Below, one piece after another: positions 1 through 5,447 of a stretch of 5,889 nt of DNA (position 1 is its first letter; the number at the start of each line of letters is the position of its first letter). The position numbers were made by a program, and so were the translations under genes. Source of the DNA: SIG673 sp045660565 (GTDB taxonomy: Bacteria; Bacillota; Clostridia; Oscillospirales; CAG-272); NCBI GenBank assembly GCA_045660565.1, contig JAZRDX010000120.1, forward strand, positions 1 to 5,889. The letters run 5' to 3'. Below the pieces are notes generated by a model, which was given only the letters and a program-made list of their open reading frames with translations, was not told the origin of the DNA and did not search any database.

Positions 1-851
1 TCAGCTGCGAAAACGGGCGTTTCGGTGAAAAAAGCTTTGAAAAAGGCTTAAAAGAGCTACTTGACGTCGCGTATCTCGATGTTCTGAAAAGTGTTCCCGT
101 GCCGGAACTCTTCACCTTTTTCACATATCCGTACGACTGTATTAACCTTAAGACGGCGCTTAAATGCGCCGAAAAGGGTATAAGCGCAGAGGAAATGCTT
201 CTCCCCTACGGCACAGTACCGACGGAAAGCGTAACGGAAGCGGTGCTTAAGAGAGACTTCTCCGTCTTTCCGTTAAATATGGCAGAGGCGGCGGAGCGTG
301 CTATCGAGGAATTTGCAAAAACGAGAAATCCGCAGGTAATCGATTTAATGCTTGACCGCGCGCTGTATCTCGATATGGCTTACTCCGTTTCGGAAAATCC
401 TATCGAATTTTTCCACCGTCTGCTTGAGATAAAAGCGGATACTGTAAACATCTTGACCGCGGTAAGAATAATCAAAATGAACGGAGGCGTTTCTCTTTTC
501 GAAAACGCGTACGTTGACGGCGGTACGCTTAAGCTCTCCGTGTTCCAAAGCGTGTTTGAAAACGGCACCGAGACGCTTATATCCGCTCTTAAGGGCGGTC
601 GCTACGAAAAGCTGACAGAGGTAATTTCAAGCGGTGAAATGAGTCTTACCGAGCTGGAAAGAGCTACTGATAAAATTTACTTTGATTTTATTAAAACCGC
701 AAAATCCATTCAGTCAGGCGCGGAGGTCGTCGCCTCGTATATAGCGGCTACCGAGGCACAGGTTAAAAATATCAGGATTTTAATTGCGGGTAAAAAGCTT
801 TCGGTAAAACCCGAAGCGCTTTTCGAAAGGCTAAGTGAAAGCTATGTATAA
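1..851 (+). CDS. atpC: V-type ATP synthase subunit C (5'-truncated by window edge)
   Basis: Subunit C (NtpC; related to eukaryotic subunit d) is the funnel that sits on the membrane rotor ring and receives the D/F central shaft. The reading frame is already open at the first complete codon (base 3), so the true start lies upstream. A GTG at 99 could open a 250-residue ORF, but the translation before it is continuous and protein-like, so that is not taken as the start. Visible are 282 residues; the family is usually about 320-350, so roughly 40-70 N-terminal residues are missing. Recognisable are the YPYDxxNLK segment (visible residues about 42-50) and the DTVNILTAVRIIK segment (about 146-158), both resembling the repeated Y/D-x-N-[LI]-[KR] pattern of this all-helical family. 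The stop overlaps the next gene. Family assignment rests on these motifs plus the unambiguous downstream operon. Confidence 0.9.
   Translation, partial: SCENGRFGEKSFEKGLKELLDVAYLDVLKSVPVPELFTFFTYPYDCINLKTALKCAEKGISAEEMLLPYGTVPTESVTEAVLKRDFSVFPLNMAEAAERAIEEFAKTRNPQVIDLMLDRALYLDMAYSVSENPIEFFHRLLEIKADTVNILTAVRIIKMNGGVSLFENAYVDGGTLKLSVFQSVFENGTETLISALKGGRYEKLTEVISSGEMSLTELERATDKIYFDFIKTAKSIQSGAEVVASYIAATEAQVKNIRILIAGKKLSVKPEALFERLSESYV
825..830 (+). promoter_or_regulatory. Ribosome binding site candidate for atpF
   Basis: GAAAGG lies inside the end of atpC. It is 13 nt before the ATG at 844 (long spacing) and 4 nt before the GTG at 835 (short spacing), so it does not settle the start on its own. 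Because the start overlaps the atpC stop, re-initiation by ribosomes finishing atpC may matter more than this site. The start choice therefore rests on the conserved protein N-terminus. Confidence 0.4.
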
Positions 852-1158
852 AATAGGAATTATAGGCAGAGAGGAAAGCGTAAAGTGCTACAAGGCTACC
901 GGCTTTGAGATTTTTTCGGCAGAAAACGCCGAAGGAGCCAAAGCGGGACTTAAAAAGCTTTCCGAGGAAAGCTGCGCCATCATATTTATAACCGAGGACT
1001 TTGCAGAGGCTCTGTCCGAGGAAACGGATAAGTTTAAGGATAAACCTATCCCCGCGATAATAACCGTTCCGTCTGCGCTCGGTAAAACGGGGTACGGAAT
1101 GAACTCACTTAAAACCGCCTGCGAGCGCGCGGTCGGAATGGATATTTTAGGCAAATGA
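844..1158 (+). CDS. atpF: V-type ATP synthase subunit F
   Basis: Subunit F (called NtpG in Enterococcus hirae) is a small Rossmann-like protein that binds subunit D to form the rotating central shaft and can modulate ATPase activity. The ATG at 844 gives 104 residues beginning MYKIGIIGREESV, which matches the usual family opening: a short beta strand followed by G-[DR]-x-[DE]-S-V. The segment AIIFITEDFAEAL near residues 46-58 is the second typical strand and helix. The length fits the family (about 100-105). A GTG at 835 in the same frame would add three residues (MKA); ATG 844 is preferred because it starts directly at the conserved strand. The gene overlaps atpC by 8 nt, which suggests translational coupling. 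The rather variable C-terminus ends in GMDILGK. Confidence 0.92.
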   Translation: MYKIGIIGREESVKCYKATGFEIFSAENAEGAKAGLKKLSEESCAIIFITEDFAEALSEETDKFKDKPIPAIITVPSALGKTGYGMNSLKTACERAVGMDILGK

Positions 1159-1174
1159 AAGGAAGCTTCTTAAT

Positions 1175-2950
1175 ATGGAAAACAAAGTTATAGGAAAGAG
1201 CGTCAAGGTTTCCGGTCCTCTGGTTATAGCAGAGGGAATGAGAAACGCAAATATGTTTGACGTTGTTCTGGTCGGAAAACAGAAGCTTATAGGCGAAATA
1301 ATAGAAATACACGGAGACAGAGCCTCCGTACAGGTATACGAGGAAACTGCGGGAATAGGACGCGGAGACGATATAGCTTCCACCGGTGAGCCGCTTTCCG
1401 TTGAGCTCGGCCCGGGTCTTCTAACCAACATCTACGACGGAATACAGCGCCCGCTTGAAAAGCTCCGAATGATATACGGCTCTAACCTTTTAAGGGGTGT
1501 CGATGAGCCTGCGCTTGACAGAGAAAAGCTCTGGAAATTCGAGGCTACGGCAAAGGTTGGAGACAAGGTTCGCGGCGGCTCCGTGATAGGTACGGTTAAA
1601 GAGACCGACATAATAACCCACAAAATTATGGTTCCCCCGAAAATGCAGGGGGAGATAATTGAAATTAACTCGGGAGACTTTAAGGTAACCGACTGCGTTG
1701 CAAGGCTACGCACCGATAAGGGTGAAATAAAAGAGCTTACGCTTATGCAGAAATGGCCCGTACGTATCCCCCGTCCCTATGCAGAAAAGCTGCCCCCGAA
1801 TACACCGATGTTAACGGGACAGCGCATTATTGACACTTTATTCCCGATTGCAAAGGGCGGTACGGCGTGTATTCCCGGACCTTTCGGCTCGGGCAAGACG
1901 GTAACCCAGCACCAGATAGCGAAATATTCGGACGTTGACATCGTTATTTACGTCGGGTGCGGTGAGCGCGGTAATGAGATGACAGACGTTTTAAGAGAGT
2001 TTCCCGAGCTTAAGGATCCTAAGACCGGAAAGTCTCTTATGGAAAGAACCGTTCTTATCGCAAACACCTCGGACATGCCGGTTGCGGCAAGAGAGGCGTC
2101 GATTTACACAGGTATAACCATTGCGGAATACTTCCGTGATATGGGTATGAGCGTCGCGATAATAGCCGACTCCTCCTCCCGTTGGGCGGAGGCGCTTCGC
2201 GAGATGTCGGGCCGTCTTGAAGAAATGCCCGGAGAGGAAGGCTACCCCGCATATCTTCCCTCCCGTCTTGCGCAGTTCTATGAAAGAGCGGGAACCGTTA
2301 AATGCATCGGCGGAGACGGAAGGATAGGTGCGCTTTCCGCAATAGGAGCGGTTTCTCCTCCCGGAGGAGACCTTTCCGAGCCTGTAACTCAGGCAACCCT
2401 CCGTATTGTAAAGGTGTTCTGGGGGCTTGATTCATCACTTGCGTACAGACGTCATTTCCCTGCTATAAACTGGCTTAACTCCTATTCACTCTATCAGGAC
2501 AGACTAGCCCCGTGGTACGAAAAAGAGATAAACGCAAAATGGAGCGAAAACCGCACCGAGGCGGCAAAGCTTCTCCAGCTTGAAACAAGCCTTGACGAAA
2601 TAGTAAAGCTTGTCGGCATGGATGCGCTCTCCCCCTCCGACAGACTTATTATGGAGGCGGCGCGTTCTATACGCGAGGACTTTTTACAGCAGGACGCTAT
2701 GGATCCCGACGACAGCTACTGCCCTCTTGAAAAGCAGTACGGGCTTCTTGAGCTTATCCTCTCATTCTACCGTAAGGGCACCGAGGCGATAAACAAGGGC
2801 GCGGATATTGAAAAAATAAGCACCCTGCCCGTAAGAGAAAAAATAGGCAGAGCGAAAATGATACCTATCGCGGAGTATGAAGAAGAGTTTACGGCAATAG
2901 AAAAAGAGCTGATTGACGAGCTTACAGCTCTGAACGAGGAAACGGTATAA
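1175..2950 (+). CDS. atpA: V-type ATP synthase catalytic subunit A
   Basis: Catalytic A subunit (NtpA) of the cytoplasmic A3B3 head, which couples ATP hydrolysis or synthesis to shaft rotation. At 591 residues it is full length for the family (about 580-600). An N-terminal beta-barrel (about 1-70) is followed by the A-specific non-homologous insertion (about 110-200). The Walker A loop GPFGSGKT is at 235-242 (Lys241). The GERGNEM motif at 263-269 carries the likely catalytic Glu264. Walker B ends at Asp332 in SVAIIADSSSRWAEALRE, and the ATP synthase alpha/beta signature PAINWLNSYS is at 429-438. A helical C-terminal domain follows. The P-loop has Ser239 where eukaryotic A subunits carry a redox-sensitive Cys, as is normal for bacteria. 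The start is supported by AAAGGAAG at 1158-1165, 9 nt upstream. It lies 16 nt after atpF, in one transcription unit. No key residue is missing. Confidence 0.98.
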   Translation: MENKVIGKSVKVSGPLVIAEGMRNANMFDVVLVGKQKLIGEIIEIHGDRASVQVYEETAGIGRGDDIASTGEPLSVELGPGLLTNIYDGIQRPLEKLRMIYGSNLLRGVDEPALDREKLWKFEATAKVGDKVRGGSVIGTVKETDIITHKIMVPPKMQGEIIEINSGDFKVTDCVARLRTDKGEIKELTLMQKWPVRIPRPYAEKLPPNTPMLTGQRIIDTLFPIAKGGTACIPGPFGSGKTVTQHQIAKYSDVDIVIYVGCGERGNEMTDVLREFPELKDPKTGKSLMERTVLIANTSDMPVAAREASIYTGITIAEYFRDMGMSVAIIADSSSRWAEALREMSGRLEEMPGEEGYPAYLPSRLAQFYERAGTVKCIGGDGRIGALSAIGAVSPPGGDLSEPVTQATLRIVKVFWGLDSSLAYRRHFPAINWLNSYSLYQDRLAPWYEKEINAKWSENRTEAAKLLQLETSLDEIVKLVGMDALSPSDRLIMEAARSIREDFLQQDAMDPDDSYCPLEKQYGLLELILSFYRKGTEAINKGADIEKISTLPVREKIGRAKMIPIAEYEEEFTAIEKELIDELTALNEETV

Positions 2951-2974
2951 GGCTTAGAAATAAGGTGAAACAGT

Positions 2975-4345
2975 ATGATAAAAGAATATAAAACAATAGA
3001 AGAAGTCGCGGGACCGCTTATGCTTGTTCGCCGCGTTGACGGCGTTAAGTACGACGAGCTCGGGGAGATCGAGCTTGAAGACGGAAGCGTGCGCCGTTGC
3101 CGCGTTATAGAGGTAAACGGAAATAACGTGCTCGTACAGCTTTTCGACAGCGCGGCGGGACTTAATCTTGCGACGAGCAAGGTGCGTTTTGCGGGACACG
3201 GAGTTCAGCTCGGTGTTTCTGGCGATATGCTCGGCAGAGTTTTCAGCGGTATGGGTGAGCCTATCGACAACGGTCCGAGACTTATTCCGGAAAAAATGAT
3301 GGACATAAACGGTACCCCGATAAACCCTGCGGCGAGAAATTATCCGTCGGAGTTTATACAGACGGGAATATCGACGATAGACGGACTTAACACCCTTGTA
3401 AGAGGACAGAAGCTTCCTATCTTCTCGGCATCGGGACTTCCTCACGCCAATATTGCTGCACAGATAGCGCGTCAGGCTAAGGTAAGAGGCAAGGACGACA
3501 AGTTCGCGGTCGTTTTCGCGGCTGTCGGCATAACCTTTGAGGAGGCAGATTTCTTCATTACCGATTTTAAGAAAACAGGTGCGATAGACAGGACGGTTCT
3601 CTTTATCAACCTTGCGTCCGACTCGGCAATAGAGAGAATTACGACACCCCGTATGGCGCTTACCGCCGCGGAATATCTCGCGTTCGAAAAGGATATGCAC
3701 GTTCTTGTTATAATAACCGACATAACAAACTACGCAGAGGCACTGCGTGAGGTTTCGGCGGCAAGAAAAGAGGTTCCAGGCAGACGAGGCTACCCCGGAT
3801 ACCTTTACACCGACCTTGCTACAATGTACGAAAGAGCGGGCAGAAAGCTTGACGTAGGCGGTTCTATCACCATGATACCGATTTTAACTATGCCTGAGGA
3901 CGATAAAACCCACCCCATTCCCGACCTTACCGGTTATATAACCGAGGGACAGATAATTCTTTCGCGAGAGCTTTACAAAAAAGGATACATGCCCCCCGTT
4001 GACGTTCTTCCGTCTCTTTCGAGACTTAAGGACAAGGGTATCGGAGAAGGAAAGACGAGAGACGACCACAGCGGTATAATGAACCAGCTTTTCTCAAGCT
4101 ACGCAAGAGGCAAGGAAGCAAAGGAGCTTATGGTTGTTCTCGGAGAGTCGGCGCTTACTCCGATAGAGAGACTTTACGCAAAATTTGCCGACAGCTTCGA
4201 AAAGGAATATATTAATCAGGGCTTCTACGAAAACAGAAGCATTGAGGAAACGCTTGACCTTGGCTGGAAGCTGCTTAAAATCTTCCCGAAAAGTGAGCTT
4301 AAGAGAATAAAGCCGAAAATACTTGCGAAATATTGGAAGGACTAA
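2975..4345 (+). CDS. atpB: V-type ATP synthase subunit B (non-catalytic)
   Basis: Non-catalytic B subunit (NtpB), which alternates with A in the hexameric head and completes the nucleotide sites at the A/B interfaces. At 456 residues it is full length for the family (about 455-470). After the N-terminal beta-barrel (about 1-75), the position equivalent to Walker A reads SASGLPHAN (151-159). It has no GK[ST], which is the expected degenerate loop of B subunits. VLVIITDITNYAEALREVS lies at about 243-261. The alpha/beta signature PPVDVLPSLS is at 340-349 and is followed directly by Arg350, which by alignment is the arginine finger reaching into the A-subunit site. The helical C-terminal domain ends ILAKYWKD. 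A good ribosome site, AAGGTG at 2962-2967, lies 7 nt before the ATG, and the gap from atpA is 24 nt. It appears intact and functional. Confidence 0.98.
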   Translation: MIKEYKTIEEVAGPLMLVRRVDGVKYDELGEIELEDGSVRRCRVIEVNGNNVLVQLFDSAAGLNLATSKVRFAGHGVQLGVSGDMLGRVFSGMGEPIDNGPRLIPEKMMDINGTPINPAARNYPSEFIQTGISTIDGLNTLVRGQKLPIFSASGLPHANIAAQIARQAKVRGKDDKFAVVFAAVGITFEEADFFITDFKKTGAIDRTVLFINLASDSAIERITTPRMALTAAEYLAFEKDMHVLVIITDITNYAEALREVSAARKEVPGRRGYPGYLYTDLATMYERAGRKLDVGGSITMIPILTMPEDDKTHPIPDLTGYITEGQIILSRELYKKGYMPPVDVLPSLSRLKDKGIGEGKTRDDHSGIMNQLFSSYARGKEAKELMVVLGESALTPIERLYAKFADSFEKEYINQGFYENRSIEETLDLGWKLLKIFPKSELKRIKPKILAKYWKD

Positions 4346-4402
4346 GCGCTTGATTTTAACACAGTCAATACCAACTAAAAACACCGAAAGGACGCCGAGA
4401 AA

Positions 4403-5074
4403 ATGGCAGAAATTCACGTAAATCCGACGAGAATGGAGCTTAAAAAGCTGAAAGCACGTCTTGCGACGGCAAGGCGAGGCCACAAGCTGCTTAAAGATAA
4501 GCGAGACGAAATGATGCGGATTTTTCTTGAGATAGTAAGAGGCACGGGTGAGCTTCGCAAAGAGGTAGAGGACGCAGTACAGCGTATTAATTCCTCGTTT
4601 TCACTTGCTTCCGCTGTAACCTCCCCGGAGGTTCTTGAGGAATCACTTATGCTGCCTGTCAGCGAGGGCGAGCTGTTCGTAAAATACCGCTCGGTAATGA
4701 ATATAAACGTTCCTTCTTACTCCTACGAAAAAGAAACAACCACCGCACGCGCGCTTAACTACGGCTTTGCGTTCACCTCGGGCGCGCTTGACTCCGCCGT
4801 TTTGGAGGTAGACGCGCTGCTTCCGAAGATGCTTCTGCTTGCCGAAAAGGAAAAGACGGTTCAGATGCTTGCTGATGAGATTGAAAAAACGAGGAGACGC
4901 GTAAACGCCCTTGAGTACATCATGATACCGCAGTACGAGGCGGGAATAAAGCGTATAACCATGAAGCTTGACGAAAACGAAAGAGGCAACACGGTGCGCC
5001 TTATGAAGGTCAAGGATATGATGCTTAAGGAGCAGATTGACAGAAAAAAAGCAGAAGAAGCCTTCGAAGAATAA
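4403..5074 (+). CDS. atpD: V-type ATP synthase subunit D
   Basis: Subunit D (NtpD) is the rotating central shaft, an antiparallel coiled coil that threads the A3B3 head and binds subunit F. The 223 residues fit the family (about 200-225). The N-terminal helix carries the conserved NPTRMEL (7-13) and RGHKLLKDKRDEM (25-37) segments. The middle (about 70-125) is the less regular, strand-containing part that contacts F. The C-terminal helix carries the conserved TRRRVNALEYIMIPQYEAGI (163-182), then a highly charged tail rich in Lys and Glu. The start is supported by AAAGGA at 4387-4392, 10 nt upstream. The 57-nt gap from atpB is the longest in the operon, but no promoter or hairpin was recognised in it. 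It is the last gene of the operon; a terminator hairpin follows about 50 nt after the stop. Confidence 0.96.
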   Translation: MAEIHVNPTRMELKKLKARLATARRGHKLLKDKRDEMMRIFLEIVRGTGELRKEVEDAVQRINSSFSLASAVTSPEVLEESLMLPVSEGELFVKYRSVMNINVPSYSYEKETTTARALNYGFAFTSGALDSAVLEVDALLPKMLLLAEKEKTVQMLADEIEKTRRRVNALEYIMIPQYEAGIKRITMKLDENERGNTVRLMKVKDMMLKEQIDRKKAEEAFEE

Positions 5075-5121
5075 TTGTTTCAAAAAATAAAATTCATTAG
5101 TGTTTAACGGTTTACAAATAA

Positions 5122-5149
5122 AAATCCCCCCGTATAACGGGGGGGATTT
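5122..5149 (+). terminator. Intrinsic terminator hairpin after the ATPase operon
   Basis: A perfect 10-bp stem (AAATCCCCCC, 5122-5131, with GGGGGGATTT, 5140-5149) closes an 8-nt loop about 50 nt after the atpD stop. On the + strand the tail after the stem is only moderately T-rich (TTTCAGTTT including the stem end). On the - strand the stem is followed by a better T-rich run (ATTTTTATTTG, partly in the stem). It may work in both directions. It most likely ends the ATPase transcript and insulates it from the downstream region. Confidence 0.8.
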
Positions 5150-5156
5150 CAGTTTC

Positions 5157-5249
5157 GGGCATAGCCCTAAACGTTACTGGCTACGCACAAGTGCGTTTTG
5201 AATTGGCCTGCCAGCCATGCAAAGGACAACAAGCCACCCGTCAACGGGT
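5157..5249. other. Cluster of short perfect hairpins (possible structured element)
   Basis: Three local inverted repeats lie within 93 bases. GGGC-ATA-GCCC is at 5157-5167. ACGCAC-AA-GTGCGT is at 5183-5196 and is followed by TTTTG. ACCCGT-CA-ACGGGT is at 5236-5249, in practice a 5-bp stem with a TCAA loop. CTGGC at 5177-5181 can also pair with GCCAG at 5210-5214, enclosing the second hairpin. Together with the adjacent two-hairpin element this could be a folded RNA, or the remains of a palindrome-rich mobile repeat. The strand cannot be assigned, because every stem works on both strands. No known RNA class is recognised. Confidence 0.45.
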
Positions 5250-5260
5250 TACTAACAAAA

Positions 5261-5306
5261 GCCTTCCTCCGGGAGGAAGGTGGCATTGCAGAGCAATGAC
5301 GAAATG
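5261..5306. repeat. Two-hairpin intergenic repeat element (MITE/REP-like)
   Basis: A 9-bp palindrome (CCTTCCTCC, 5262-5270, with GGAGGAAGG, 5272-5280) is followed by TGG and a second perfect hairpin (CATTGC-AGA-GCAATG, 5284-5298), then ACGAAATG. This layout (AAAGCCTTC...GAAGGTGGCA, second hairpin, TGACG[GA]ATGAG) matches from memory a repeat scattered between genes in many gut Clostridia, where stem sequences vary but pairing is kept. The match is recall, not a search result. No flanking target-site duplication or element-encoded protein was identified, so element borders are uncertain. Confidence 0.55.
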
Positions 5307-5360
5307 AGCAAGCGAAATATAAATGCCTTACGGAAGCCGATAAAGAGCAACATACATTAT

Positions 5361-5396
5361 CAATCGTGCAAGAAATCGTGCAAGATTTCGTGTAAG
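5361..5396. repeat. Three tandem 12-bp repeats upstream of the Fic promoter
   Basis: The units CAATCGTGCAAG (5361-5372), AAATCGTGCAAG (5373-5384) and ATTTCGTGTAAG (5385-5396) follow one another without spacers. The first two differ at one position; the third differs from the second at three (two near the start and one C to T). All share the core TCGTG. A perfect inverted repeat, GAAATC-GTGCAA-GATTTC (5372-5389), is embedded across units two and three. The array ends 4 nt before the -35 box, so it is well placed for a regulator-binding site, though no regulator is visible in the window. Confidence 0.75.
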
Positions 5397-5400
5397 ATGA

Positions 5401-5427
5401 TTGACATTGTTTGTGTCGTGATATAAT
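5401..5427 (+). promoter_or_regulatory. Housekeeping-type promoter of the Fic gene
   Basis: A consensus -35 TTGACA (5401-5406) and a consensus -10 TATAAT (5422-5427) are separated by 15 bp, shorter than the optimal 17. The -10 is preceded by TG at 5419-5420, making an extended -10 (TGATATAAT) that can offset the short spacer. An alternative -10, TAATAT at 5424-5429, would give 17-bp spacing. Transcription would begin near 5434, leaving a leader of only about 14 nt. This gives the Fic gene its own sigma-A/sigma-70-type promoter, independent of the ATPase operon. Confidence 0.8.
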
Positions 5428-5435
5428 ATATCAAT

Positions 5436-5440
5436 AGGAG
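5436..5440 (+). promoter_or_regulatory. Ribosome binding site of the Fic gene
   Basis: AGGAG lies 7 nt before the ATG at 5448, with a further GAAAGG-like stretch just after it. This is strong and well spaced, and fixes the start of the gene at 5448. It sits almost at the predicted 5' end of the transcript. Confidence 0.85.
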
Positions 5441-5447
5441 AAAGGCT

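Larger units (their letters stand above)
5075..5447. other. Gene-free spacer of 373 bases between atpD and the Fic gene
   Basis: No ORF with a credible ribosome site and protein-like composition was found on either strand. The stretch holds, in order, an AT-rich atpD tail (5075-5121), the terminator hairpin, a series of short perfect hairpins (5157-5249), a two-hairpin repeat-like element (5261-5306), a less structured stretch (5307-5360), three 12-bp tandem repeats (5361-5396), and the Fic promoter and leader (5401-5447). No tRNA cloverleaf, transposase fragment or CRISPR-type array was recognised. Confidence 0.7.

Noticed and set aside
99..851. GTG at 99 as the start of subunit C
   Set aside because: The frame is open and protein-like back to the window edge, and the family is about 320-350 residues; starting at 99 would remove part of the N-terminal region. 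The gene is truncated by the window, not short.
835..1158. GTG at 835 as the start of atpF
   Set aside because: It adds only MKA before the conserved MYKIGIIG opening and would put the GAAAGG site only 4 nt away. ATG 844 starts exactly at the family's first strand.
3434..3451. Loss of the Walker A motif in AtpB as a sign of a broken gene
   Set aside because: Non-catalytic B subunits normally lack GK[ST] here. The gene is full length, with the signature motif and the arginine finger present.
2954..3700. Long antisense ORF (248 codons) opposite atpB
   Set aside because: It lies wholly opposite a conserved gene, has a very Arg-rich, low-complexity translation, and no supporting ribosome site or family motif was seen. 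It is a shadow of atpB codon bias.
4643..5083. Antisense ORF (146 codons) opposite atpD
   Set aside because: It mirrors the coding frame of atpD, has a composition rich in Phe, Val, Leu and Arg without recognisable motifs, and has no independent support.
5217..5255. ATG-initiated 12-codon ORF in the spacer (MQRTTSHPSTGY)
   Set aside because: Very short, with no ribosome binding site, and it overlaps the ACCCGT/ACGGGT hairpin; chance is the simplest explanation.
5157..5260. tRNA gene
   Set aside because: The stems present do not form an acceptor/D/anticodon/T arrangement, and no T-loop GTTCRAxxC motif or anticodon arm was found.
5361..5396. CRISPR array
   Set aside because: The units are only 12 bp, directly adjacent with no spacers, and no cas genes are nearby. 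This is a simple tandem repeat or operator array.
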